A DNA stretch of 64,000 nt from contig NZ_MPZV01000001.1 in NCBI RefSeq assembly GCF_002020355.1, positions 1,240,001 to 1,304,000 of the forward strand, in the 5' to 3' direction. This stretch comes from Thioclava sediminum. Its GTDB lineage: Bacteria; Pseudomonadota; Alphaproteobacteria; Rhodobacterales; Rhodobacteraceae. A program made the position numbers and the translations under genes. Shown here one piece after another: positions 17,681-26,364 of this stretch. A model generated the notes under the pieces. It searched no databases and was not told the origin of the DNA. It worked only from the letters and a program-made list of their open reading frames with translations. Position 1 is the first letter of the stretch, and the number at the start of each line of letters is the position of its first letter.

Positions 17681-18364
17681 ATGCTCTACACCCGTAAGGG
17701 CCTGATGGCCGCGCTTCTGGCGCTGGCACTTGCGCCGGTTACCGCCTTTTCGCATGGCGACGTGACCCCACAGCCCGTCAACACCGATGCCCTGCCCGAC
17801 GTTGGCGAGGAATGGCTCAGCGAGAACCCCTATCGCGCCGCGGCGGCCGGTGATGAGGTGTGGGCCAAGGCCGTCCAGATCGGCGACAGCGGCTTCAATC
17901 AGAACTGTGCGCGCTGCCACGGGCTGGGTGCGGTTTCGGGCGGTCTGGCGCCGGACCTGCGCTATCTCGAAGCCGAGGAATATGGCGACGAATGGTTTGT
18001 TGAACGCTTCCGCCATGGGATGACCCAGAACGGGACCACCAAGATGCCCGCCTTCGGGGAAATCCTCGGTCAGAAAGCAGCCTGGGCAATCCGCACCTAT
18101 ATCGAGACGCGACCTGACGATGGTGCATTGGAGCCCTACTCGGATGAGCTTCACAAGATCCGCGATCAGCTTGCCGCAGGAGAGGCCGACGTCCCCACCG
18201 TGATTGCGACGCTCGAGGATATCTCCGGCAAGGTCGATACCGCTTCCGGAGCACCTGTCGCCGACAGCGCTGCGTCCCGCGCAGCACATGAGCTGGAGAA
18301 GGATCCGAGCAAGCAGAAGGAAGCGGCGGATATGCTTTCGATCGGCATATCGGCTGCGGAATGA
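17681..18364 (+). CDS. Cytochrome c-550, PedF/XoxG-like
   Basis: A 227-residue periplasmic cytochrome: signal peptide (to about residue 23), the PedF-like start HGDVTPQPVNTDALPDVGEEW, the haem motif C76-A-R-C79-H80, and a likely Met ligand in TTKMPAFGE. PedF-type cytochromes take electrons from PQQ alcohol dehydrogenases. The C-terminal 70 residues (after AYIETRP-like helix) form an extra helical tail of unknown role. RBS GGGAGG. It overlaps the XoxJ-like gene by 4 bp (ATGA). Confidence 0.85.
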   Translation: MLYTRKGLMAALLALALAPVTAFSHGDVTPQPVNTDALPDVGEEWLSENPYRAAAAGDEVWAKAVQIGDSGFNQNCARCHGLGAVSGGLAPDLRYLEAEEYGDEWFVERFRHGMTQNGTTKMPAFGEILGQKAAWAIRTYIETRPDDGALEPYSDELHKIRDQLAAGEADVPTVIATLEDISGKVDTASGAPVADSAASRAAHELEKDPSKQKEAADMLSIGISAAE

Positions 18365-19272
18365 TGAGCGTCATCGCACAGGCCCGCGCGGGGCTTGGCG
18401 TGCTGGCATTTCTGGGCGGGATGGTCGGAGCCATTCCCGCCTTTGCCGCATGCGAAGGCGTGGCCCCAGAACAGAAATTGCAGAATACCTCGCCCCAGGA
18501 TATCGGGCGCGATCTCGATAGGATTGCCACGGACGGCTATATCGAATTCGCTGTCTATGACGACTATGCGCCCTGGTCCTTCGAGAACGCCGGAAAAGCC
18601 GAAGGGATCGATATCGAGATCGGCAAGATTATCGCGGGAGCTCTGGGCGTCGAGCCGCGCTTCCGGCTCGTCTCCGCAGGTGAAACGCTTGACGCCGATT
18701 TGCGCAATTATGTCTACAAGGGCGCCGTCGTAAATGGCCGCGTCTCCGACGTGATGCTGCATGTTCCTTATGATGTGGATTACGCCTGTCGCTTCGATCA
18801 GGTCGTTTTCACCGGCATTTACGGCGAGGAACATATCGCCATCGCCTATGACGCCGCGAGCTATCCCGATAAGGGGCCGACCCCGGCGGTCTTCCGTTAT
18901 GATCCTATCGGTGTCGAGAATGACTCGATTTCCGATTTCTACATGACCGACGTAACCCGTGGACCTTCGGCGGACAAGGTGCATCGCTACCGCAATACCG
19001 CGCTCGCGATGAAGGCACTGGCCGATCACGAGGTGATGGCGGTGATGGGCCCGCGTGCCGAGCTGGAAGCCGCGCTTGCGCCCGGCATCGACATCCACGA
19101 ACCGCCGCTCGGATTGCCGCGCTCGAAATGGGCGATCGGCGTGGCGCTCTCGATGCAGCATCGTCGTCTTGGCTATGCGGTCGATGACGCGATCGCAGCT
19201 GCGCTGGAAGACGGGCGGATCGCCAAGGCCTTTGCCGATTACGGCGTGGGATTCACCCCACCGACGCGGTGA
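18361..19272 (+). CDS. xoxJ: XoxJ-like quinoprotein dehydrogenase-associated periplasmic binding protein
   Basis: A 303-residue exported protein with the family-3 solute-binding fold (VYDDYAPWSFENAGKAEGIDIEIGKIIAGALG). It starts with a signal peptide and carries a near N-terminal Cys (AACEGVAP), and a second Cys follows in DVDYACRFD. In methylotrophs XoxJ/MoxJ is needed for active XoxF or MxaF and probably helps to mature the enzyme rather than serving a transporter. The gene directly follows the PedF-like cytochrome, the usual xoxF-G-J partnership, although here it is separated from xoxF itself. Confidence 0.8.
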   Translation: MMSVIAQARAGLGVLAFLGGMVGAIPAFAACEGVAPEQKLQNTSPQDIGRDLDRIATDGYIEFAVYDDYAPWSFENAGKAEGIDIEIGKIIAGALGVEPRFRLVSAGETLDADLRNYVYKGAVVNGRVSDVMLHVPYDVDYACRFDQVVFTGIYGEEHIAIAYDAASYPDKGPTPAVFRYDPIGVENDSISDFYMTDVTRGPSADKVHRYRNTALAMKALADHEVMAVMGPRAELEAALAPGIDIHEPPLGLPRSKWAIGVALSMQHRRLGYAVDDAIAAALEDGRIAKAFADYGVGFTPPTR

Positions 19273-19304
19273 TCTGCGCGTTCGGGCCGCTTTCGATCTC
19301 GCGA

Positions 19305-20168
19305 TCAGAGCGGCCCGTAATTCCCATCGAAATCCACCAGATGGACGGCATCGAGGCCAAGACGGGCCGCGCTACGTGCGATCTCGTCGCGCTCCATGAG
19401 CACGAATGCAGTCGAGGCCGCATCTGCGAGCGCCGCGCTCTTTGCCTCGACCGTAACCGTTGACCAGCGCGGGAGCTGCCCTTGGGGCCCCAGGATATGC
19501 GAGCCACCCGGCAAAGCGAGCGCTCCCGGCGACGAGGTCGCCATCGCCCGCCCGTCGCGCAGCTGCAGGCGCGCAAGCAATCCAGCGCTTGGATCCAACA
19601 CCCCAAGATCGAACGGACCGCCGATCGCCGCGAACTCGCCCATGTCGACCAGCACGTCGGAATAGCCCCGCGCAACCAAGAGGTCCCGGACACGGTCAGC
19701 CGCATATCCCTGCACGATCCCGTTCAGCGTCAGGGCTTGCCCCGGTCCGAGTCGAATGTCCGCCGCAACTCTTACGGTCTCAAAGCCGATTTTCGCACGC
19801 AGCGAAGCGCCGCTATTGCCATTTGCCAAGGCATCCCAAAGCGGCTGCACCGTAGGATCGAACGCGCCCAACGTCGCCAGATGCACCCGTCGCGAGAGCG
19901 CGAGAACCTCCGACATCGCAGCAGACGGTCGGCAGCGGCCTGTCGCGTTGAGGCGCGTCAATTCGCTTTCGCGATACAAGGAGAACGTGTTCTCGATCTC
20001 TTGAATTTCGTCCCGGATCGCGCGCATGTCCTGCCGGTTCCTGACCCCGCCCCTGAGATCGAGCGCGATCTCGGCACCAAATGCCTGTCCAGTCCAGGTC
20101 GCTGCCTGCGCGCGGGCTCCGGCACATAGCGCCGCCGCCGAAATTTGCAGGAAACGGCGCCGTTTCAT
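19305..20168 (-). CDS. apbE: FAD:protein FMN transferase (ApbE/NosX family)
   Basis: A 287-residue exported ApbE-family enzyme with a Tat-like start (MKRRRFLQISAAALC) and the family segments DMGEFAAIGG, ATSSPGA and SHILGPQG. ApbE attaches FMN covalently to Thr in a D-x-x-T-x-A-T type motif. The gene directly follows the NosR-like gene with an ATGA overlap, and that protein carries DGVTKATAS, so it is the obvious substrate. This mirrors the NosR-NosX pair of denitrifiers. The start is chosen at the ATG overlapping the upstream stop. Confidence 0.85.
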   Translation of the reverse strand: MKRRRFLQISAAALCAGARAQAATWTGQAFGAEIALDLRGGVRNRQDMRAIRDEIQEIENTFSLYRESELTRLNATGRCRPSAAMSEVLALSRRVHLATLGAFDPTVQPLWDALANGNSGASLRAKIGFETVRVAADIRLGPGQALTLNGIVQGYAADRVRDLLVARGYSDVLVDMGEFAAIGGPFDLGVLDPSAGLLARLQLRDGRAMATSSPGALALPGGSHILGPQGQLPRWSTVTVEAKSAALADAASTAFVLMERDEIARSAARLGLDAVHLVDFDGNYGPL

Positions 20169-22243
20169 TCTGCTGCCTCCCTCAGGCCGGGGCCGCGTTT
20201 TCCCTTTTTCGCGGCTAGCACGAGAGGCACGCAAAGCTTTGGATCGTCATGAATTTTCACGCAATCGAGGCATTGGAAACACTCTGAATACCGTATCTGG
20301 CCGGTCTTCGCGATTGCCCCGTAATTGCATCGCACCTTGCACAGCTGACACGGCGAGCCGCAGTCGGCCCGACGCGGGATCCAGCTTCGCAGTCGTAAGA
20401 GGCCGCCGAGCCGCATCGCGGCCCCCAAGGGGCAGACGGAGCGGCAAAACCCCTTGAACCAGACCATCGAGACCGCGATCCACCCCGCCGCCCAGAGCAC
20501 ATAGGGCCAGGGTCTGGCGAAATGGGTGGTGATAGCAGTCTTGAAAGGTTCGACCTCGACGGCTTTCTCGATGTGATCGGGCGTGACAAGTGCAATGCCG
20601 GTCAGCACAGCCAACGCCACCGGCCCGGTCCAAAGGAGCGCTTGGGCAAGTGACCGTGGCGGCTCCCATTTCGGCAAGTTCAGGAAGCGTCCGATGTGAT
20701 GCGCGAATTCCTGAATTGCCCCGTAAGGGCAAAGCCAGCCGCAGAAAAATCCGCGCCCCCACAGGAGGAAACCGAGGATCGCCGCCGCCCAGATCAGAAG
20801 CGAGAACGGGTCATAGAGGAGCACCTCGAGCGAGCCGTTCCCGGTGAGCGCCCGGATCACCGCGATGGGCGTCACGATAGAGAGTTGCCCCTGCCCCCAA
20901 TAACCGACGAAGCCGATCGTGATCGCGAGAATCGCAAGCCGCACCGGGGTAAAAAGCCTGAGCGCCGCAAGCCGCGATTGCAGCAGCAGCGCCCCAAACA
21001 GCAGCACGAGGAACCCGCTGAGAACCCACAAATCCGTTGCCCGATTGCGAAGCGCCTCACGCCATGGCGGCAAGGCCTCCGGCACTTGCGGGAAAACGAA
21101 GAACCGCTCGGGTGTCTTCATCGTGAGACTGAATTTCGCCTCTCCCGCTTCGGGCTGAAACATCCCATGCAGACGAACCGCCTGCGCGGTCAGCTCCCAA
21201 TCGCGGGAGGGATCGAAACCGAGACGGCGATCCAGCCGGACCACCATCTTCGTCGCGTCCTCAAGCGTCGCCGGGGCATCTTTGGCCAGTTGCGCCAGAA
21301 TGTCCGCATCGCGCAGCGCCAGCGGCAATCCATCTTGCTGCGCAGATATCCGATCCGGTGCCGTGTTCCGGACGAAGTCTTCGCTCACCAGCCCCTGTCG
21401 GCCGGCCTCGATGAGCAGATAGAGCTCGTCATCCGGCGCACGAGACAGGAAGCGTCGCGTTTCGGCATAGGTCTCGGGAGAAAGCGCAGCTTTTGCAATC
21501 GAGCCCGGGCCGAGGTCGATAGCATAGAGATCGAGATAAAGCCCGTTCGGGTCGCTATCGACCGTCGCATCATCGGCGGCCCATTTCGTATTGTCGAACG
21601 CCGCGTCTTCCTCTGCGTTCGTGACGCGGAGCCGCCCCACCAGTCCCGCCTCGATAAGGCCTTGCCAGTCAAGCTGCTCGCGATGGTCTGGATCAGGCTT
21701 CGGCGGCGGACCGGATTGGATGCCCTTCATCTTCTCACGCGCCACCGCGAGCGTCGCCGCCAAGATTGATTCATGCGCGATCCGCACGCTCGCGGTCGCC
21801 TTGGTCACACCATCGAGATAAACGAGATCTGAGCCCGACCCGGCACCGCCATAAGGCGTGCCGACGACGATCGGCTCGTTGATGGAGTGGCCGCGATACT
21901 GTTCGAGAAATTCCCGAAATGGCGCTTCTCCCAGCCCAGACACGAAAACCGGTTCGTGTTGACTGATCAGTTTCACGTCTATGAAGCGCCCTTCCAGATC
22001 GAGCATGACCAGCATGTTGATCGGTTTGCCGGAAAAACCCGGCAACGGCGCCAATTCGCCGGTCTCAAAGACATAACCCGCCTCGCCGCCCCCGGAATTG
22101 CGGAGCTGCCAGACGCCCTTTTCATTGATTTCATCGCCCACCGCATAAGGCGCAACGACGATATCGGCCACCTGCTCGCGCGACAGGCTCGCCGCGAAAG
22201 CGGGCAACGCCAGAAAGAACCATAGGATGAGCGCGCGCAACAT
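20165..22243 (-). CDS. NosR/NirI-like membrane flavo-iron-sulfur protein
   Basis: A 692-residue protein. In order: signal peptide, periplasmic FMN-binding domain (about 30-180) with the flavinylation motif DGVTKATAS (Thr150 likely), a second periplasmic region, at least five membrane segments (about 405-640), two polyferredoxin cysteine motifs (CGWLCPYGA, CRSVCPLGA), and a C-terminal ferredoxin-like set (CQLCKVRC ... CFQCLDC). This is NosR architecture: electrons cross the membrane through FMN and Fe-S centres. No nosZ is near, and the promoter carries the xox-type motif. Service to alcohol oxidation or its cytochromes is therefore more likely than to N2O reduction. Confidence 0.85.
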   Translation of the reverse strand: MLRALILWFFLALPAFAASLSREQVADIVVAPYAVGDEINEKGVWQLRNSGGGEAGYVFETGELAPLPGFSGKPINMLVMLDLEGRFIDVKLISQHEPVFVSGLGEAPFREFLEQYRGHSINEPIVVGTPYGGAGSGSDLVYLDGVTKATASVRIAHESILAATLAVAREKMKGIQSGPPPKPDPDHREQLDWQGLIEAGLVGRLRVTNAEEDAAFDNTKWAADDATVDSDPNGLYLDLYAIDLGPGSIAKAALSPETYAETRRFLSRAPDDELYLLIEAGRQGLVSEDFVRNTAPDRISAQQDGLPLALRDADILAQLAKDAPATLEDATKMVVRLDRRLGFDPSRDWELTAQAVRLHGMFQPEAGEAKFSLTMKTPERFFVFPQVPEALPPWREALRNRATDLWVLSGFLVLLFGALLLQSRLAALRLFTPVRLAILAITIGFVGYWGQGQLSIVTPIAVIRALTGNGSLEVLLYDPFSLLIWAAAILGFLLWGRGFFCGWLCPYGAIQEFAHHIGRFLNLPKWEPPRSLAQALLWTGPVALAVLTGIALVTPDHIEKAVEVEPFKTAITTHFARPWPYVLWAAGWIAVSMVWFKGFCRSVCPLGAAMRLGGLLRLRSWIPRRADCGSPCQLCKVRCNYGAIAKTGQIRYSECFQCLDCVKIHDDPKLCVPLVLAAKKGKRGPGLREAAE

Positions 22244-22778
22244 GCGGCGAGTCTAACGATCAGATGGCGCGGCGATATTCGACCTTCGTAGCGAGACGAT
22301 GAGGTTCCGGTTGCGCTCGGCGCGGCAAGCTTTGCACGCTTGGCATGGAATGCTGTCGCCCGTCGGCTTCGAGCGACAGCGGGAACTGAGACACGAAGGC
22401 GTCTAAGAAAGGCGGGGCTATTCACTTTCGAGAGAGTGCAGGTTTGTGGACGGGTCGACGCGGTCCGAGGATTTGATCGGGCGAGATTGGCGGGTGGGTT
22501 TGCGAAATCTTTCATCGGACCCAGTGTCCCTCGCCGACCTGAAAATTCCGGTCGGAAAAATTCAGGAAAATTCCATGCTTCGTATCGGAGAGAGTTTGGA
22601 GTGGCAGACCTACTAGGGATAACTTTCCCAGAGAGGCGAATTTCGCACTGCTCCCTTTGGGAAACGAACCGCCACGATCAGTCCGAGCGCTGGCCGCTCT
22701 CCGGTCTCACGCAATCGTTCTGGATGCGCCTGCGCGCCGAGTGCGCGCAGGGCTTTGGAGGGGGGCGGCTTTAGGCGC
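22244..22778. other. Intergenic region (535 bp), no convincing gene
   Basis: Contains the promoter side of the NosR-like gene, including the motif at 22278-22290. An imperfect inverted repeat lies near 22538-22575 (CCTGAAAATTCCGG and CGGAAAAATTCAGG). An open frame on the plus strand (22340-22774) has no ribosome site and atypical composition, and I reject it. It separates the xox cluster from the sugar operon. Confidence 0.6.
22278..22290 (+). promoter_or_regulatory. Candidate operator of the xox regulon (NosR-like promoter)
   Basis: TTCGACCTTCGTA differs at one base from the minus-strand reading of 17606-17618. It lies 35 bp upstream of the NosR-like start codon. Confidence 0.45.
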
Positions 22779-23657
22779 TTAGCCGCCGAAGCGCGGCTCC
22801 GGCACGCCTTTCACGCCGAGACCGCGGATCGCGAACAGGCTGCCACGCTGAACACCGTCGTCGGGGAAACGCGGCAGCGGAGGCTTCGCCATCGACGTGA
22901 CGTAGAGCACATCGAGATCGGGGCCGCCGAACTGGACGCTCGTGACCTTCTTCACTGGCATCGGGATTTCCATGTCGAGTGTGCCGTCCGGTGCGAAGCG
23001 GCAGATCCGCCCGTCATAGACCAGCGCCATCCAGTAATAGCCCTCCGCATCGACCGTCGCCCCGTCCGCGGCGCCGCCGTTCGAGGTGTCGGCCTTCGCG
23101 AAGGTGCGACGGTTCGAAATGCCGCCGGTCTCGATATCATAGTCATAAGCCCACATCTCACCGGTCCAGGTATCCGTGAAGTAGAAGGTCTTGTCGTCCG
23201 GCGAGAAGCAAGGCCCGTTCGAGCAGATGATCCCCTCCTCGAGCTTGGTAACGCTCAGGTCGGGATCGACGCGGTAGAGTGCGCCCAGCGGCCCCTCCTC
23301 CTGCATATCCATCGAACCGGCGAAAAACCGACCGCGCCGATCGCATTTGCCGTCGTTGATACGGGTCGTGGCGAGGTTGGCTTCCGGGTCGTGCAGCAAC
23401 TCGCAATCGCCACTGTCGAAATCGAGCAACCAGAACCCCTTGTCGAGCGAGACGATGGCCCCCTTGCCGTCCTTGCGCACCGCCATCGAGCCGATCTTGC
23501 CCGGCACATCCCAGGCGCGCAGTTCCGTGCCGTCCGCGGTGCAGCGAAACACCCGTCCATCCATCGAGTCGATGAAATAGAGCCGCTGGCTTTCGACGTC
23601 CCAGACCGGGCCCTCGCCCAGTGTCGTCTTCACGTCGAGCAGAATATCGATCTGCAT
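22779..23657 (-). CDS. SMP-30/gluconolactonase/LRE-family lactonase
   Basis: A 292-residue six-bladed propeller of the SMP-30 family. Metal ligand regions are seen: TTLGEGPVWD (Glu ligand), CSNGPCFSPDD (Asn-Gly), and ADTSNGGAADGATVDAEG (Asp-Gly). It hydrolyses sugar lactones such as aldono-lactones to the acid. The start is the ATG with GGGAGGAG in front, not the much longer frame upstream. It is the last gene of the operon 30095 to 22779 that carries a sugar importer, SDR, dehydrogenase and BKACE enzyme, consistent with sugar oxidation through a lactone. Confidence 0.85.
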   Translation of the reverse strand: MQIDILLDVKTTLGEGPVWDVESQRLYFIDSMDGRVFRCTADGTELRAWDVPGKIGSMAVRKDGKGAIVSLDKGFWLLDFDSGDCELLHDPEANLATTRINDGKCDRRGRFFAGSMDMQEEGPLGALYRVDPDLSVTKLEEGIICSNGPCFSPDDKTFYFTDTWTGEMWAYDYDIETGGISNRRTFAKADTSNGGAADGATVDAEGYYWMALVYDGRICRFAPDGTLDMEIPMPVKKVTSVQFGGPDLDVLYVTSMAKPPLPRFPDDGVQRGSLFAIRGLGVKGVPEPRFGG

Positions 23658-23683
23658 GTTGGTCTCCTCCCTTGGTATCCGGT

Positions 23684-24610
23684 TCAGAAGTTCACGGCGT
23701 CGCCGCCCTTGAGCGCAAGCATCTCGCGCGCCTCGTCCGGCGTCGCGAGCTCCAGGCCCAGCCCCTCGACGAGGGCGCGCGCCTTGGCGACCTGTTGGGC
23801 GTTGCTCTCTGCAAGTTTGCCGCGCGAGATCCAGATGCTGTCCTCGAGACCGACGCGGATATTGCCCCCCATGCTCAGTGCCTGTGTGGCGATGCGGAAC
23901 TGGTCCTTGCCGGCCCCCAGAACCGACCAGCGGAAATCCTTTCCGAAGAGACGGTCTGCCGTGCGCTTCATGTGCATGACATCCTCGGGATGGGTGCCGA
24001 TGCCCCCCAGCAGGCCAAAGACGGACTGAACGAAGAACGGCGGCTTCACGAGGCCACGATCCGCGAAATGCGCGAGGTTGTAGAGATGCGAGATATCGTA
24101 GCATTCGAACTCGAACCGGGTGCCGTTGTCGTAGCAGGTCTCCAGCACGTATTCGATGTCCTTGAACGAATTGCGGAAGACGAGGTCACGCGACCCCTCG
24201 AGATGCTCACGCTCCCATGCGTGTTTGAACTCCTTGTATTTCGCGAGAAGCGGGAAGAAGCCGAAATTCATCGACCCCATGTTGAGCGAGGCGACCTCGG
24301 GCGCCCATTGCGCCGCGGGCTTCGTGCGTTCGTCCACCGTCATGTAGGGCGAACCGCCGGTGGTGATATTCACCACCGCATTCGTCGCCTGCTTGATCCG
24401 GCCCAGGAACGGCGCGAAGGCCTCGGCCGACTGGTCGGGCTTTCCAGTTTTCGGGTCACGGGCATGCAGGTGCAGGATCGCGGCCCCCGCCTCGGCCGCC
24501 CCGATCGCGGCTTCGGCGATCTCGTCGGGCGTGATGGGAAGGTGATCCGACATCGTCGGCGTGTGGATGGCGCCGGTCACGGCGCAGGTGAGGATGACCT
24601 TGTCTGGCAT
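23684..24610 (-). CDS. BKACE family beta-keto acid cleavage enzyme (DUF849)
   Basis: A 308-residue TIM-barrel enzyme of the 3-keto-5-aminohexanoate cleavage (Kce) family. Metal-site histidines are visible in AAILHLHARDPKTGKP (HLH), the substrate region NITTGGSP, and RVGLEDSIWISRGK toward the C-terminus. Members condense a beta-keto acid with acetyl-CoA to give acetoacetate and a new CoA ester. Here the neighbouring L-gulonate 3-dehydrogenase-like enzyme could make a 3-keto acid, which is the chemical class BKACE needs. The true substrate is unknown; 3-dehydrocarnitine is the alternative suggested by carnitine pathways. Confidence 0.85.
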   Translation of the reverse strand: MPDKVILTCAVTGAIHTPTMSDHLPITPDEIAEAAIGAAEAGAAILHLHARDPKTGKPDQSAEAFAPFLGRIKQATNAVVNITTGGSPYMTVDERTKPAAQWAPEVASLNMGSMNFGFFPLLAKYKEFKHAWEREHLEGSRDLVFRNSFKDIEYVLETCYDNGTRFEFECYDISHLYNLAHFADRGLVKPPFFVQSVFGLLGGIGTHPEDVMHMKRTADRLFGKDFRWSVLGAGKDQFRIATQALSMGGNIRVGLEDSIWISRGKLAESNAQQVAKARALVEGLGLELATPDEAREMLALKGGDAVNF

Positions 24611-24614
24611 TCTA

Positions 24615-25556
24615 TCAATCTCCGATTTCGTCTGTTGCTCGACGCTTGTGAGCGGCGAGCGCCATGAGGCGCCGGTCTCGCCACGCCTGCCGCTGAGCAA
24701 GCTCGTCTGCGGGAAGCGCCGCACGGCGCTCCGCCTCGATCCGGTCCAGCACGGGGCCGCGCCAGTCCGCCGCGGGTTGCCCCGCCATGCCGTCATAAAT
24801 GCCGCCGTAGCGCGTCACATATTGCCGCACGCCCTCGGGCGCGTTGAGGTCGATGGTCTCGAACGGGCCGATGAAGGACCAGCGAAGCGCCAGCCCTTCG
24901 CGCAACCCGATATCGACGTCTTCGGTGCTGGCATATCCATAGGCCACGAGCCGGAACGCCTCATGCAGAAGCGCGCCCTGAAGGCGGTTCATCACGAAGC
25001 CGTCGATTTCCTTCTGCATGACGATCGGGCGCATGCCGGCGTCGCGCAGAAGATCCGCCGTGCGCTCAAGAAGCGCAGGATCGGTCCAAGGCGCAGGCAC
25101 CAACTCTGCTGCGGGCACGAGATAGGCGGGATTGATCGGATGATTGACCACGACCCTGTGGCGTCCCGCGAGCCCCTCGGAAATGGCCGAAGGCAGCAGG
25201 GCCGACGACGAGGAGGCGAGCACGGTATCGGGGCCGGCAATCGCGTCGAGACGCGCGAAGATTTCGCGCTTCACGCCGATCTCTTCGAAGGTGCTCTCCT
25301 GCACGTGCCGCGCGCCCTCGAGCGCCTCTTCGAGCGTGGCGACCGGCTCGATGCGCGCGAGGGCTTCCTCAGCGGTGCCGGGAATGAGGCCCAGGCGCTC
25401 CAGTTCCGGCAGCATCTCGGCGGCGAAGTCGCGCGCGGCCTTTGGCGCGGCGGGGACCTCGTCCCACAACCGCACCGGATGACCGGCGCGGGCGAACACG
25501 ATGGCCCAGGCACGCCCGATAAGCCCCGAACCGACGCAGGCGACAGGCTCTTTCAT
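24615..25556 (-). CDS. 3-hydroxyacid dehydrogenase, L-gulonate 3-dehydrogenase/lambda-crystallin-like
   Basis: A 313-residue member of the 3-hydroxyacyl-CoA dehydrogenase superfamily. It has the NAD motif VACVGSGLIGRAWAIVFARAG, the central VLASSSSALLPS and catalytic HPINPAYLVP, and the C-terminal helical domain EIDGFVMNRLQGALLHEA. CRYL1 proteins oxidise L-gulonate at C3; carnitine dehydrogenases belong to the same branch. The ATG shares a base with the SDR stop (TGATG); a GTG one codon upstream is also possible. It lies between the SDR and BKACE genes, so it probably supplies a 3-keto acid. Confidence 0.85.
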   Translation of the reverse strand: MKEPVACVGSGLIGRAWAIVFARAGHPVRLWDEVPAAPKAARDFAAEMLPELERLGLIPGTAEEALARIEPVATLEEALEGARHVQESTFEEIGVKREIFARLDAIAGPDTVLASSSSALLPSAISEGLAGRHRVVVNHPINPAYLVPAAELVPAPWTDPALLERTADLLRDAGMRPIVMQKEIDGFVMNRLQGALLHEAFRLVAYGYASTEDVDIGLREGLALRWSFIGPFETIDLNAPEGVRQYVTRYGGIYDGMAGQPAADWRGPVLDRIEAERRAALPADELAQRQAWRDRRLMALAAHKRRATDEIGD

Positions 25557-26350
25557 CACAAGGTCTCCACATTGCCATCGACGGGGAAGCTTTGCCCCGA
25601 CAGGTTGCGCCCGGTCTCGGCGATCAGGAAGGCGGCCATGTCCGCCACGTCCTCGGGCGGGGTCATCCGGCGCAGCGAGACGTTCGACAGATACCGCTCG
25701 GTCATCTCTTCATGGCTGATCCCGGTCTGCTTCGCGCGAGCTGCGATCACGCCTTCGATCCGCGGCCCTTCGATAATGCCGGGCAGGATCGCATTGGCAC
25801 GGATATTCTCGGGACCGAGCTCTTTCGCGAGGCTCTGGGTGAACCCAATCACCCCCCATTTCGCCGAGGCGTAGGGCGTGCGGAACGCATAGCCGAACTT
25901 GCCCGCCGAGGAGGAGATATTGACGATCGCTCCACCCCCTGCCGCGCGCAGCATCGGCACCGCTTTCCGCGTGCATAGGAACTGACCTGTCAGGCCGATA
26001 TCGAGGCAGCGCCGCCAATCCTCGGGCGAGATTTCGTCGACCGAGCCGGTGGGCCCCGCAATGCCGGCATTGTTGACCAGCGCATCGAGCCCGCCGAGGG
26101 TGTTGCCGATCGCTTCGAAGAAAGATGCCACCGCAGCTTCATCCGAGACGTCGGCGCGCAGGGCCACTTCGGCGCCCAGCTCCTGCGCGGCCCGTTCAAG
26201 CGCGGCCTCATCGATGTCGCAGATAGCCAGCCGCGCGCCTTGCCGAGCCAGTTCCCGCGCGATGCACAGACCGATGCCGGAAGCGCCCGCCGTGACCGCA
26301 ACGCGTTTGCCCTCGAGGCCGGGCAATTTCATCCTGGATGTATCACTCAT
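25556..26350 (-). CDS. SDR family oxidoreductase
   Basis: A 264-residue classical short-chain dehydrogenase. Cofactor motif TAGASGIG, NNAG motif in LVNNAGIAGP, catalytic Ser in IVNISSSAGKFG and Tyr/Lys in YASAK. CDID after the second strand (Asp) suggests NAD preference. RBS is AAGGAGATTTCG. In this operon it may oxidise the imported sugar (sugar 1-dehydrogenase giving a lactone) or a downstream alcohol; the sequence does not say which. Confidence 0.85.
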   Translation of the reverse strand: MSDTSRMKLPGLEGKRVAVTAGASGIGLCIARELARQGARLAICDIDEAALERAAQELGAEVALRADVSDEAAVASFFEAIGNTLGGLDALVNNAGIAGPTGSVDEISPEDWRRCLDIGLTGQFLCTRKAVPMLRAAGGGAIVNISSSAGKFGYAFRTPYASAKWGVIGFTQSLAKELGPENIRANAILPGIIEGPRIEGVIAARAKQTGISHEEMTERYLSNVSLRRMTPPEDVADMAAFLIAETGRNLSGQSFPVDGNVETL

Positions 26351-26364
26351 CGAAATCTCCTTGG

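Noticed and set aside
20165-22243. Assignment of the NosR-like protein as a N2O-reduction NosR
   Set aside because: No nosZ or nosDFYL near and regulatory motif shared with the xox genes; a dedicated denitrification role is not supported within the window.
22340-22774. Open frame of 144 codons between the NosR-like gene and the lactonase
   Set aside because: No ribosome site, atypical amino acid mix, and no recognisable domain; it covers a likely promoter region.
23658-24104. Longer N-terminal extension of the lactonase frame
   Set aside because: It overlaps the BKACE gene on the same strand; a proper ATG with GGGAGGAG occurs at 23657.
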